From the NCBI GenBank assembly GCA_028583605.1, contig CM053326.1, positions 2,721,072 to 2,785,071 of the forward strand: a DNA stretch of 64,000 bases, written 5' to 3'. The DNA is from Dastarcus helophoroides (taxonomy: Eukaryota > Arthropoda > Insecta > Coleoptera > Bothrideridae). The notes beneath the pieces were generated by a model. It was not told the origin of the DNA and ran no database searches. It saw nothing but the letters and a program-made list of their open reading frames with translations. The position numbers were made by a program, and so were the translations under genes. Of this stretch, positions 33,075 through 44,800 are shown piece by piece (the stretch's first letter is position 1; each line of letters starts with the position of its first letter).

Positions 33075-35055
33075 TAAGAGTACGCCATCAAAACTGTGTC
33101 GTCTGCATAAGTTGCCAATAAGATGTGGTCGATTGTTGGATTGGTTCTCGGGATATCTACTGTGAACAGAGAATACAGCAGAGGCGACAAGGCAGAGCCT
33201 TGAAGCACCCCATGCTGTAGCCTAAACTGGTTTGATAGTTCCTATCCCACCTTTGCTCTGAATGAGCGCTGGTCCAGAAACGAGCTTACCATTTGAACCA
33301 TTGTTAGAGGTATTCCAAACTGGTGCATCTTGTAGATTAGTCCTTGGTGCCAAACTGTGTCAAGTGCCTTCAAGATAGCGAAGAAAACAGCTCGAACTAC
33401 CTGGTTTCAGTTCATGCGTTGAGTCATTGTTTCAACTACAGTTGGTCTGAGTGCATAGGTTGGAACCCAAATTGTTCCTTAGGAACGATGTCGCTATTCT
33501 GCAGACGCTTCCTCAAAATCCTTTCCGCCACCTTACCCAAGTTGGATAAGAGGCTGATTGGCCTGTAAGTTTGGGAAAATTTTCCATCCTTACCTGGCTT
33601 AGGAATGAAGATAACGTTTGCAGCCTTCCATCTTGTGGGAAAATACCGGTACTTAAACATAGAATTGACTATTGCTCCAAATTATTTGACAGCTTGGTCT
33701 GGAAGAGACTTCAGAGCTTGGTTTGGAATTCCGTCTGGACCTGGAGACTTTTTGACGTTAAGCTTGCGCAGAAAACTTTGGACTTCTTCCTCGTTAGTCG
33801 GTTGGATGACTTCGTCTTCTTCTGGCACTTTCTCCTGAAGAACTTGAACCTCTTCTTTCACCTCCTCTACGAAGTCTAAGTCCACTTCAAGTGTGGCCTG
33901 ACAGTTTCGTTCAAAGGTCTCAGCGAAAGCTGCGTGATCTGAATAAGCCATTCCTTGAGGTCCGTGTATCGGTGGGATAGGTTTCCTATCTCCTCTTAGA
34001 GCTTTGGCTATGCGCCAGAGATCTGATGGATTTCGAGGTTGTAACTTCTTAGGTGTTCCTGAAACTTAGAAATTTTGTGCTCTCGGAACTCATACCTGAG
34101 CTCGTGGTTGAGCCTGTTGACTTCCGCCTTATCTGCTTGTACATTGGTCCATCTTGCTCTCTTCCTGACACGATTTTTCCTTCTAATCAGCTCCACCAAG
34201 TGATTTGGCAGTGGTTCCCTTCCTTCTATACGCCTGAAAGTTTTGGTCGCTGCCAGAATTGAATCTGTTATGGTGATTTCCAGTCTTTCCACCGCTGCGT
34301 TGATGTCATCGTTTGTATTGGTCCCTCCAGGCTCTTCCAAGTTTGCTGCTAGATACTCCCTGAACTATGTCCAGTTTGTTTTCTTTCAGGTCTCTAGAGG
34401 CTTGGGTCCACGATCATCTCCGATGGTCATCATCACTGGATTGTGGTCCGAGCTGAGCTTACTAACTGATGTTAACTCAACATTGTATCGAACATCCTTC
34501 ATCAGTGCAACGTGCAGGACATCTGGTATTCCTGTGGCGAGATGATGATGGGTTGGTTCTTCTAACGATTCCGTTCTGTGCTGTGAACCTTTGAAGTGTC
34601 CTCCCGTTTTTGTTGTTGACTCTGCTGCCCCACTCGACGTTTTTGGCATTAAGGTCTCCGGCTACAATAACATTGTTATTGTTTATTTCGAAGATGTGTG
34701 CCAAATCTGCCTCTGTAAAGGCGTCGATTCTGGAGTAACAAGACACCAGCGTCAGAGGTCCCTGCGCCATTTGATTTGTTACTCCAATTCCTTCCAGCTT
34801 TTCCAACTCTGGAGTGCCTGCAGTAAAATGAGTTAGCTTTCTACTTACATAGATAGCCGTACCTCCTCCTGGGCCAGTTGGTCTGTCTCTGCAGTGAAGA
34901 ACATATCCTCGGATTTTGGGATCCTTAGATCTGAACGTCATCTTGGTTTCGTTCAGCATCAGTACGTCCAGGCCGTTTTCCTTTGCGAAAACTTCGAGTT
35001 TGTTCCTGTGGCCTTGGAGTCCGTTGCAGTTCCAGAAGACTGCCTTAATGTGCTC
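33075..35055 (-). pseudogene. Jockey-like LINE ORF2 remnant (endonuclease + RT)
   Basis: On the minus strand the order is: endonuclease start KAVFWNCNGLQGHRNKLEVF and LNETK (about 35030-34945), RPTGPGGGTAIYVSR, the endonuclease motif VVAGDLNAKNVEWGS in slightly altered form, SSDHNP (about 34430), a linker, and reverse transcriptase blocks KKSPGPDGIPNQALK (about 33730), FIPKPGKD, YRPISLLSNLGKVAERIL (about 33560) and LQGSALSPLLYSLF. The catalytic YADD is at 33109-33098. The frame is broken by several frameshifts and the C-terminal part after the catalytic motif is missing. There is no ORF1. The APE-type endonuclease plus RT and the wording of the motifs fit the jockey clade. It abuts a Tc1 remnant at its 5' edge. 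Confidence 0.85.
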
Positions 35056-35624
35056 AAGCCCATACCATGACGCTTACAGGATACTTCATACCGAACGTTG
35101 TACACTGTGATAAAAGGTCTTCTTCTGGTCGACGGCGAGCAAAACTTCACTCCATCGCTCTCAGAGATGGATATTCTGGTTTCGTCACTCCAAATTATCT
35201 TGCTTTACTGTTTTTCTGTCCTCTCTTTGTGTGCAATAGCCCAATCAATCCGTTTTTGCCTTTGTTTTTTGTTAAGATATGGCTTTTTTCTAGAAGTTCT
35301 TGCTCGCAATCCATTTTCACACAACTTTCTTCTGACAGTGCTCTTCGATATTTGTAATCTAGATGATTTGACTATGGCATCAATGTCTTTTACTGATATG
35401 CGATAATCTTTCAAAGACAGGTGGCATATTCTGCCCTCATTGTATTAAGTAAATTTTGGCTTTCTGTCCGCTCTTTGTGCTGATTTTGGCGTTCCAGTGT
35501 TATGAAAACATTTACACACTTTTATTACATCTGGTTTTGTAGGATTTACCACCCAACTTCTTTGCTATTTCTTGATGTTAATAATCTTCTTCACGAATGG
35601 TAATTGCTGTGGATCTCTTTCCCG
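35056..35624 (-). pseudogene. Tc1-like transposase remnant
   Basis: Minus strand: helix-turn-helix part with IAKKLGGKSY (about 35560), then SKSTVRRKLCENGLRAR (about 35340) and KKQRQKRIDWAIAHKERT (about 35240), then WSDETRISISESDG (around the second catalytic aspartate) and VSVMVWA just before the LINE junction. The order matches a Tc1-family DD34E transposase. Stops and frameshifts interrupt it, and the C-terminal catalytic E is missing because the sequence passes into the LINE. The N-terminus is cut by the TAGGGATGCA element at 35625. Confidence 0.75.
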
Positions 35625-35636
35625 TAGGGATGCAAC

Positions 35637-36277
35637 CAGAGACTAAATAGACTGAACCTAACACGGTAAGCAGTGAAGCCAGTTGAAAGCCTGGCTAAAG
35701 CCTAGCTCCATCTAGCTCGCAACGCCCTCTTATTATTTGACAGACCTTTGCGAAGATAACATCGGTTTTTTTTTAAGAAAATGGGCTGTAAATATGGGGA
35801 AGTGTATTGTGGATCATTGTTGAAACCTCAGTGAACACATTAGTGAAGGAAAATCAAGAGTTTCATTCTTTGGGTAGGTAAAAATAAAATATATAAATAT
35901 TCAATTATCGGCGTGCGCGCGTCGCCATTTCACTGCAATCATGACGTGTTTACAGCACCGACTTAACAATATTGTACACAGGCGTCGCGTATTGAAAGAA
36001 AATTATTTTACTATTAAACCAAGATGTCTTTGGAAATAGTTCTCCTGAACTTTTACCAAAAAGCACTTATAAAAATTATCCTATTGGTCCAGAAGCCCGT
36101 AATTCTAAGGTTTCATCTAAATCGTTAGAACCGTTACGCGGCAAGTTTCGTATTTATAAATTTTACTTAATCCGATCATATCAAAGAGTAGTGGAATGCA
36201 CCTCCCCACTTCCCCAGATTTTAGCTTCAACTGTACGCATGAGACAACATTGAAACGTTCAGTCTATTTAGTCTCTG
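35637..36277 (-). mobile_element. hAT MITE, copy 2, with perfect target duplication
   Basis: Reverse complement of the element at 5443-6086. Flanked by GATGCAAC at 35629-35636 and 36278-36285, a perfect 8-bp duplication. The target was the tip of the TAGGGATGCA element, which must therefore be older. Ends are CAGAGACTAAATAGACTGAA and the inverse. Confidence 0.92.
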
Positions 36278-36469
36278 GATGCAACATCTTTCAAAAAAGG
36301 ATCGATGTTTGAACATCGACATTTTTTTCAATCGAACATCGATGTCTAAAACATTGGTACTCGGTATCGATACATCGATGTTTTTCTGATGTTTTATAAA
36401 TACTTAATTGCGAAGAAGTCAAAATCAGGAAAGTGTAGAAAAGGACATCTATTCAAAAAGAATCTTTTT

Positions 36470-38560
36470 TTTATTTAAAGTTTAATTGGAATTTCGACTT
36501 TTTTCTCGAAATTCCGAGATTAAAGTTAAAACATCGACTCTAATGTCCAAATTTCGACTTTTTTCTCGAAAATACGACTTTTTTCTCGAAATTTCGCCTT
36601 TAATCTTGAAATTTCAACTTTTTTCTAGAAATTCTGAGATTAAAGTCGACCATTCGACCATAAATATACACGAAAATTAGGTTAGGCATACAATATTGAC
36701 AGATGACGGTAGGGTGTGTTCAGTTACTTCAATTTTTAATAACCAAAATTTCGAAAAAAGTTGATATTTCGAGACTGAAGTCGAAATTTCGAGAAGAAAC
36801 TCGACAATTCGCCTTTAAATTCGAAGTTGCTATCACTTTTTTGTGGCTGATGGTCTTTTTTCGCCTAATTTCTTTAATTATTTTTTATGAAATGACAAAA
36901 ATGCTTCAATTTTTTAAAAATTTCAAATTTAGGAAAAAACTAAAATTTATAATGTAAGCAACCAGAGTTGGCCCGCATTGTTTATATTTCATGACGCCAA
37001 TCACCAGGAAAGAATTCCAATCTCAGCTTGTCCCGGCTGCGGGGATACTCTCCCAGCGTCATTCGGGCCTGGCGGAAGTGGATTGTTAATTCGATATTCC
37101 TGTTCAATTAATCGATAAATCGTTACCTGTTTTAATATTCGTTTAATTAATATTTTGAAGTTTGTGTTACCTTTTTTCAATAAAAATAAAATCTGGTTTA
37201 ATACAAATTTTGGAATTTTGAAAAATAAACGAATTTGAAAAATGTCCAATTGTTAAAACAGCCAAAATTTTGGAAAAAAACTTTTTGAGGAACTTCGGAA
37301 ATTTAAAAGAAAATGCTAAATTTTGAAACGTTGAAATTTTCATAAAACATTCAGGTTTTCAAAAAAGGTCGAAATTTCGATAAAACTCTTTTTTTTAAAA
37401 CGTCACGCAAAATTTTGTAAGAATCCCAAACTTTTAAAAGTCGGAATTTCAAAAAAGCGAAGTTTTGAGAAAATATCAAATTCTGAAAATTTTTGGAGTC
37501 GCACTAATTAAAAAAAGAAATCGAAATTTTTTATAAAAAGAATATTCAAAACATTTCAAATTTTCGAAAGTCGTTATTTTAACAGACGAATTTTGAATCG
37601 ATAGTCAAAAGTCAAAATTTAGAAAAATGTGGAAATTCTGAAAAAATAGTAAAAAAGTTCAAGACGAAATAATGAAAGAGATTTGAAAATATCTAATTTT
37701 CGAAAAAAGCGAAATTTTTGAGGTACTAATTTCACTTGGAAGATAAATTGTAATTTTCACCAAAGATTATCAAACAAGGTCGAAATTTTGAAAAATAACC
37801 AAAATTTCAAAAAGGACAAAATTTTGAAATAATGTCGAAATCTGAAAAATATCGAAATGTTTAAAAAGAAAGTCGAAATTTTGAAGACAATTGGAAAATT
37901 TCAAAAGATGCCTTTCAAGAAAATTTCAAATTTTTTGATGAAAAACGAACCAACCTTTTTTAAAATTGGTACTAATTTAACTTAAAAAAATGTAATTTTG
38001 CATAAGTAAGGATTTAACAAAAATTTCGAAATTTTGAGAAATAGCCAAAAATGTTAAAAATATGTGAAATGCTGAAAAAATGTTATTTGAAAAAATCTGA
38101 ATTTTCAAAAGAGTTCAAATTTTAAAATAAAGTCAGAATTAAGAAAAATAATCGACCATTTAAAAACCATCGAAATTTGAAAAAAAAATTGAACAGTTTT
38201 TGTTCTAAAGTGAAATGTTTAGAAAATTGCAAATTTTGGAATTTTAAAAAATAAAGAAATCTTAAAAATATCGAAATATTTAAAAAAGCCACAATTTTGA
38301 AAAAAAATTAACATTTTGAAGAAATTAAAAGTTGAAATCTTCAAAAATGTTGAAATTTTCGTAAAAAATTAAAATTTTCAGTAAAAACTCCAGATTTTCA
38401 AAAATAATTCAAAATTTTAAAAAAATCGAACTTTTTATAAAAGTCAAAGCAGATTCTGTGAAAATGCCAAACTTTCAAAAAATGCTATGGGTCTTAGTAA
38501 TTTTTAAAAAGAGTCAAAAATTTGAAAATTAAAATTTTCAGAAGGATCAGAAATTTGTTG
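36470..38560. repeat. AT-rich degenerate array
   Basis: Low-complexity sequence made of ttcgactttttt and gaaattttgaaaa words. 36480-36800 is T-rich with ATTTCGACTTTTTTCTCGAA repeated, then the sequence switches to the A-rich sense from about 37250. 36960-37130 is less repetitive. No coding region. Confidence 0.7.
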
Positions 38561-38565
38561 AACAT

Positions 38566-38774
38566 TGTAAGGGGGAGCTACTAAACCCGTGAATAATACT
38601 TGAGATTTTTATTAAGATTTATTAACTCGAACACACACATCTTATATCAACCACTCGCATAGACTTGTCTGACTACTCTGTGTAAAAAACGCGGGAGCTG
38701 CTAGTGACAGTCGGGGCTGCCATCTGTCATCGAGATTGACCGCCAAATTCAAATTTGAATTTTATCGTCCTACA
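38566..38774 (-). mobile_element. Solo LTR, 209 bp, with ACAT duplication
   Basis: Starts TGTAAGGGGGAGC and ends ATCGTCCTACA (plus view), with ACAT at 38562-38565 and 38775-38778. Read on the minus strand, AATAAA-type signals precede the 3' end and the terminal bases are TG..CA. Four-base duplication and short length fit a gypsy-type LTR. The element sits cleanly in the AT-rich array and has higher GC content. Confidence 0.85.
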
Positions 38775-39644
38775 ACATCGAAATTTTCAAAAAATTGCAA
38801 ATTTTCGAAAAACTAGAAATTTTAAAAAACAGAAAAAAATATCAAAATTTTTAATAGTCGAAATTTTGAAAAATATAGACATTTTCATAAAGAGTTAAAA
38901 TGTTCAACAAAAAGACAAGATTTCCAAAAGAATGAATATTTTGAAAAAGTCGAATTTTCTAAAAAATATTTTGAGTCGAAGAGTACGATTCAAGTTTAAA
39001 TTTTTCGAACAAAGCGAATTTGTAGACATACATGGGAAAAAACTTTAATATTTAAAAGCTAACCTTAAAGTTGCAAAAATTTCCACTTTAATCTTCAATA
39101 TTTATAAAAAATGTTCAAATTTTTGATAAAACTTTGAGATGCAAGTCCGGATTTGGTGAAAACAATTCGGAAAAAAACTAAAAGTTTCAAAAAGAAAATT
39201 TGATTTAATACAAAATTTCAGGCAAGGTTCGAGATTTCTAAGAAAATTTGGAATTAAAAAGAATGCAATTTTCAAATTTAAACATGAAACTTTGATAAAC
39301 ATTTCTAATTTCTGATAGTAGGTATAAAGATTTATTTATTTAAATATTTACAATTTTTCACATATTCCAAATCTGGGGATTAGATTCGAAATTTTAAGAA
39401 TTCTGTTTAGGTTTTAATTTGGAAATTTTTATATATATTTTTATATTGAAAATTGATCTATTTCTAGGAATGTTTATCTTTTTTATGAAAATTTCGACTT
39501 TTTTCAAGAGATTTTTAATTAAAATACGAAATTAACAAAATTAAAAGTTCGAAAAAAGGAAATTTATGTAAAGAAAGTTGTCTTAAAGGAACTGAAAATT
39601 TGAAGTTCAAACTAGCAATCTTGATAGATAAGAATGTTTTTTTT

Positions 39645-39806
39645 TGATGGAACGGACTGGTCCCTGGTTAGCTTCAAAAATTGAAACACAGAACTTGTCC
39701 CCTGAAACCAAGAAAAATTAAAAAACACAACAAAGGTTGCTCTACCTTTGTTGTGTTTTTTAATTTTTCTTGGTTTCAGGGGACAAGTTCTGTGTTTCAA
39801 TTTAAG
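39645..39806. repeat. W fold-back without ribozyme head
   Basis: Left arm is W on the minus strand (GGAACGGACTGGTCCCTGG to AAAGGTTGCTCT). The right arm is W on the plus strand (ACCTTTGTTGTG to TTCTGTGTTTCAATT). The left arm begins exactly with AGAGCAACC, the predicted 5' product of the ribozyme-like cleavage. The ribozyme head itself is missing in both arms. An A run follows the minus-strand 3' end (GTTCCATC then AAAA). Confidence 0.85.
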
Positions 39807-40299
39807 AATGTTCTTTAAAATACTAAATAAATAGTAAATAATTGTGTAAATTCAGTTTATAGTTTCGAGTTTTCAAATTAATACTTGTTTAAAAATTCTC
39901 TTTGTTCTTTCAAAATTTGTGTTTTTTTTTAGATTGCCACATTAAAATATCTAAACTAGGAATTGTCAGATAATTGTATTATTTGTATACCTGCGGCATA
40001 TAAATTCAGTATCAATTTGCTAAATATCCACTGCTGCCATCAAGCGACTAGTTACAAAATTGTGGGGTCATGTATACCATTAATATTTATTCTGTGCAAC
40101 AGATGGCGCTAATTCTATCGCGATACGATACATCGATTTTTCAAACATCGTTTGTAAACTGAACGATGTATCGATATTTTTTATGTTTTACCATCGATGT
40201 TGAAACATCGATGTTTACAAACGATATATCGATGATTTTAAAACATCGAACGATCTTGTGCATCCCTATATGTGGGACCCTGCCTGAGAAAACAATTTC

Positions 40300-40515
40300 G
40301 AGTTTGGGAGCCAAAAAGTGATTTCGATCTTGTCAGATCTCATCAGATTAATATACCCACCTTAAATCTGGCAAATGTTCTGACAGTAAGGATACACTAA
40401 GAAATTGATAGTAATTGTTAAGTACAGCGTCACCTATTGGTCTAGTGAAAAAAACTGTAAAATAAGTCTCACGAGCATCATGCTAATAGAATATGACCTA
40501 GACTCCCAGACTGCA
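40300..40515 (-). repeat. Z repeat, old diverged copy
   Basis: Keeps CGATCTTGTCAGATCTCATC, CAAATGTTCTGACAGTAAGG and CCTAGACTCCCAGACTGCA in Z order, but with many changes elsewhere. Confidence 0.7.
40305..40362 (-). ncRNA. Hammerhead core in old Z copy
   Basis: Minus strand: CTGATGA, stem II GATCT/AGATC with loop GACA, and GAAA are all intact, although stem III has become TCAC rather than ACCGGU. The core survives in a diverged copy, but without a clear stem III it is probably inactive. Confidence 0.45.
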
Positions 40516-41360
40516 ATAATGCAGCCTTCTAAGCGTTTTATTTAATTTGTCGATTGGTTTTTCGATGGAGCTTTAATTAATATTTTGTTTTCTTTTTGAC
40601 GAGTTTATTTAAATTAGAAGCAAATGACCTAGTTCCTGTTGAATTAAATTATTATTTAGAAAACCATATAAGTTTCAAGCTTGTGTATTATGTATGAGAC
40701 AGAGGTAAATAAAGCAAAGTACAAAGTACAAAATAATAAGCAACGAAATTTATTCTTATTATGGGGTCATAACTTTGATCTAAGATGGCGCTTGAGACAT
40801 TTGTTAAAAATGCGATACCGCCCTTTTAGCCCTTCTATATATATTTTAACACCCAAGTTCCAATATTTGTCTTGTAGTCGTTTCGTTCTGCTAGGCGCGT
40901 GTGAGAAAGAGGCAAAATGCTTCGGCGCATTGTACACCCTTGCTTGTAACTCCCCAGCTAATATGTTAATGCCACTCGTTTACTCGTTAGCAGACTTATG
41001 TTTTTATTGAGGTTTGAGTTATTTATCTCGCTCTGGCCGAGTTTCACCATATTTAAACTCTATGCCACAGGTGTGCTGCACTTTACCACTGTCTTTATTA
41101 ACACGTGTTTCTTAGAGTATCTCATCATTTCATCTCAATGCTACTCGTCGGTGCGTTATCGTGTAGTCGAGATAGAGATGGTAGATACGTTGCACACTCG
41201 CTCAAAATTTTCCATAAAGGGGCGTGCGATGATTTATTTTGGCACAAAAAAGATGTTATTGTACTTTAGCAAAATGGTGAATGTATTGTAATAGACAATT
41301 AAGAATAATTAACAATTAAATGCATATATTTACGTAAGATATTTTTCAAGGGAGTAAAAC
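40516..41360. other. Intergenic, nothing identified
   Basis: Less AT-rich sequence than the surroundings, with an open frame at 40681-41010 that has no recognisable domain. No feature supported. Confidence 0.35.
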
Positions 41361-41361
41361 A

Positions 41362-41720
41362 TATGCAAGTAGAATACAATCTAGACTGCAAATTCATGCA
41401 GCCCTCCAGGCGTCTATAGTGAATCATAGGTAGCTGAACTACCAACAGTTGAAACACTGTCACCTAGCGAAGCGGTTGCTCTCTAGAAAAGTTCCCAGAA
41501 GACAAGGATTCTAATGCATAGACCAATAGGTTTGAACATTTATTAGATTCGAAGTTTGGAAAGCAAAGACCGCTTTCGAACTTGTTAGATCTCGTCAGTT
41601 TGGTATATCTAACTTAAATGCTAACAAATGTTCTGACAAGTAAGTACTAAAGAATCAACGAACGACAAGCGTGTGACTCTCAGACTACCGCCTCCTATTG
41701 GTCCATATAGAAAACCAGGG
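41362..41720 (-). repeat. Z repeat, one monomer
   Basis: One full-length unit starting at GCAAGTAGAATACAATCTAG and ending near TATTGGTCCATATAG. The minus-strand hammerhead (about 41556-41612) keeps CTGACGA and GAAA, but stem II reads GATCT/AGTTC and stem III GCGGTC. It is weakened or dead. Confidence 0.85.
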
Positions 41721-41880
41721 ACTGCGCCGACCCCCCACAGCGCCTGTGTGCGAAACCTATGAAGCGCCTCTTTTATTTCACGAATTTTCATGTTTCAACT
41801 TTTTTTTTATTATTTGTTAATTTTGACCGAAATAAATGTTTTCCAGTTTTATATTACTTAGATAATATTTTCCTAAATAG

Positions 41881-44800
41881 CAGTGGCGGCTCGCTTATAG
41901 GCACTGTGGAACTGCAGCACCCCCAATTTCGCTTACGAGTTTTTTCTCAAAATTTTCCAAAGATTTTTCCTTAAACCATTTTTTGTAGAGATTTTAAATT
42001 TTCTCTAATTTCTTTTTATAGAAACGAAGTTACGGGATTTTAAAATCTATTTTAATCTTTTTTTCCAATTTTTGTAAAATAATTAAAATTTCAAAATAAT
42101 ATCTAAATCAAACTCTTCTCGCATTTTAATATTTCTCTAAAAAAAATTAATAGTGAATACCTAAAATCTCAATTTCAACGTTGGTTCTAGATATTTCGAT
42201 TTATTTAAGTAAATTTTAATTGTTTTTGCTATGAAGTTTCCATTTTTCGTAGATATTTTATAAAAAGAAATTTATTATAAATTCCTATTTTTTTTACAAA
42301 GTTTGTCCTTAAAATTTCTTCTGAAAATTTCAACCTCTTCAGATTTTTTTATGTTCCTCTAATTTGCTTTTAAAGTCAAGATTTTTCGCAAGACTTTGAT
42401 GTTTCTTAATTCATTTTATTTTCTAAATTTGATAAAAATGTTTAGCAAAAAAACCTGAAATTTCTATAAAAATGTCAACATTTTGGAAAAAGCAAAAAAT
42501 TTAAAAAAAATTAATTTTCATCTCCTTTCGCATTTCGATATTTTTCAAAAGTAAAATAACAACCCAGTCTTGTATTATTTTCGTAAAATTTCAATTTCAA
42601 TCTTTTTTTAAAGATATTTCAAATTCTTTCTTAAATTTCAAAATTCTCTAAAAAATTTTGATTTTTTTCCCATGAAATTCGTGTCCTTGTCTAAACATTT
42701 TATACAAAGGATTTTTTTTTAATTCTGACTTGCTAGAAGTTTTGTCTTTAAAATATTTTTTCTTGTCAAAATTTTGATTTCTCTAATTTGTTTTAGAAAT
42801 GTTAAAGTTTTTCACGAAATGTTAATATTTTAAAGCTCCTTTTATTTTGTAATTTTGATAAGAACTTGAAAATTATCAAGTACTAGCTGGCCCTGGTGAA
42901 CTTCATACCACCTCAGAATTAATAAATATTGTATAAACTCATTAGCTGAATGAAATTTTACATTAAAATATGTAATACGGTTGCCCGCAGAGACTATAGT
43001 TGCCCGTTTCCAGGTGCATCCTACGCGAAAAACCGCTAAAAACAAGTCATAATCAAAACAGATACAGTGCCATCCACTGGAAACTGATTATAACACATTT
43101 ACGGTTATTGTAGGTTGCGGTACATTTCTGTCATGTTCCTGTTATGAATTAGGGATGGCGCTATACACGGATTCCTTATAAAACAGGTGAATTTTTTCGA
43201 TATTTTAGTCTATTCTGCTATTCGAAGCCGAGGCAAATTTAACAAAGCAAAGAACATAAAAATCCGTTAAGCCGTTCTGGACTTATAAATGGTGTAACTA
43301 ACACGACTTTGTTTTATTTATATAGACTCCAAATTTGCATAAAAATAAGAAAACTTTAAGAAAAATATTGAAACTTCAAGAAAAAATGAACCTAGTAAAT
43401 TTTTTGCAATTTAAGTTTCTCTATAAAATTACTACTACTATAGTAACAAAAAAAATTCTGAATCAAAATTTCCAATTTTTCTAAAAATGTTAAATTTATT
43501 CTTAAAATTGTTCAAATTTAAAGAATAAGAGCAAATTTTCAAGAAAAAGCAGACAATATTTTTGGGAAAAATTGAAATTTCGTATTTGTATACAAACTTT
43601 TTGAAATAAAGAACAATTTAGGAATCAAAGAAGAAAGAACAATTTTTAAAAATAAATTGTCAAAAATTTTTTTAAAATTTCAACTTTTAAAGTGGGAATT
43701 ATTGGAATTTTCGAGAATAAGTCTCAACATTTCACGAAAAGTCTTAAAATTTAGAAAATAAAAACAATCAAAATGTTGCAAAAAAATTAATCAACAATTT
43801 AATGCCTGAAGTCAATATTTTGAGATTAAAATTCAAATTTTGATAATTTATTTGTACATAAACTGCAAGTTTTTTTCGAAATTTCTTTTAAAGCTACGCA
43901 GGAGTAATATTTATTTTAATATAATAATTAATAAATAATAAATATAATATAATAATAATAATACCAAAAAATTTAAATTTAAAAAGAAAAGTATCGCTAG
44001 TTATAAAAAATAAAGCCAAAGTTATCAAAAAAGCCAAAATTTGGAAAAAAGTGGAATTTTTAACAATTTCGAAATTTTCATAGAAAGTCAAATTTCCAAA
44101 AGAAAATAACGATTTTGAAAAAAGTTAATATTTTAGAAAAAAGATTAAATTTTTAAAATAGTCGACATTTTCAATAATTTTGCGAATGACAGAAGGCAAA
44201 ATTCTGGAAAAATATCGACATTTAAACTAAATTTTTAATTAAATTTTCTAAGAAGCTGAATTTTGGAATATTGGAGAAAACTCAAAATAATCAAAAAATT
44301 CATAATTATCAAAAAGGTTGAAATTTGGAAAGGTAAAATTTTGAAAAAAGTCGAAATTTTGAGTAGTTCAAATTTAAAATAAAAACTCATTTTTTTTAAG
44401 TTGAAGATTCAATTGGAAATGTTCAAAAAAATTATTAATAATATTTTGAAAACAGTTCGAACCTTTAAAAATAAGATCAAGTTTTCAAATAGAGTCGAAA
44501 TCTTAAGAAAAATTCGAAATTTTACGAATTGATTGAAAGTTTCAAAATGAGTTTGTAGGAAATGAATCACTTAAAAGAAAAATCAAAATTTTTAAATAAA
44601 GGATCGACAAAAAATGTCTAAATTTTGAAAGCAGTTAAAATTAAAAAAATAATCGAAATTTTTAAAAGTTCCAAAATTTTTAATTTTGAAAAATGGCCAA
44701 AATTTTGAAAATTTCGAACATTTGAAAAAAACGAAATTTTCAACAAAGTGGGAATTTTAAAAAAGTCGAAAATTTTAGCAAAATGCAGATTTAATAAAAG

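Larger units (their letters stand above)
35625..40268. mobile_element. hAT-type element with TAGGGATGCA ends and CATCGATG palindromes
   Basis: Left end GTAGGGATGCAACATC (before and after the nested MITE), right end GATCTTGTGCATCCCTA (to 40268). Inside both ends are clusters of ACATCGATGTTT-like palindromes (36300-36390 and 40130-40250). Between them lies AT-rich decayed sequence, a solo LTR and a W fold-back. The ends resemble those of hAT elements with AGGGATGCA termini. No 8-bp duplication was found around the ends and no transposase remains. Confidence 0.6.

Noticed and set aside
36290..36400. Bacterial-type operator array from CATCGATG palindromes
   Set aside because: The palindromes occur only at the ends of a transposon-like unit in an animal genome; transposase-binding sites are a better reading.
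40681..41291. Two overlapping plus-strand open frames
   Set aside because: No recognisable domain, no splice or promoter support, odd residue mix; left as unidentified intergenic.
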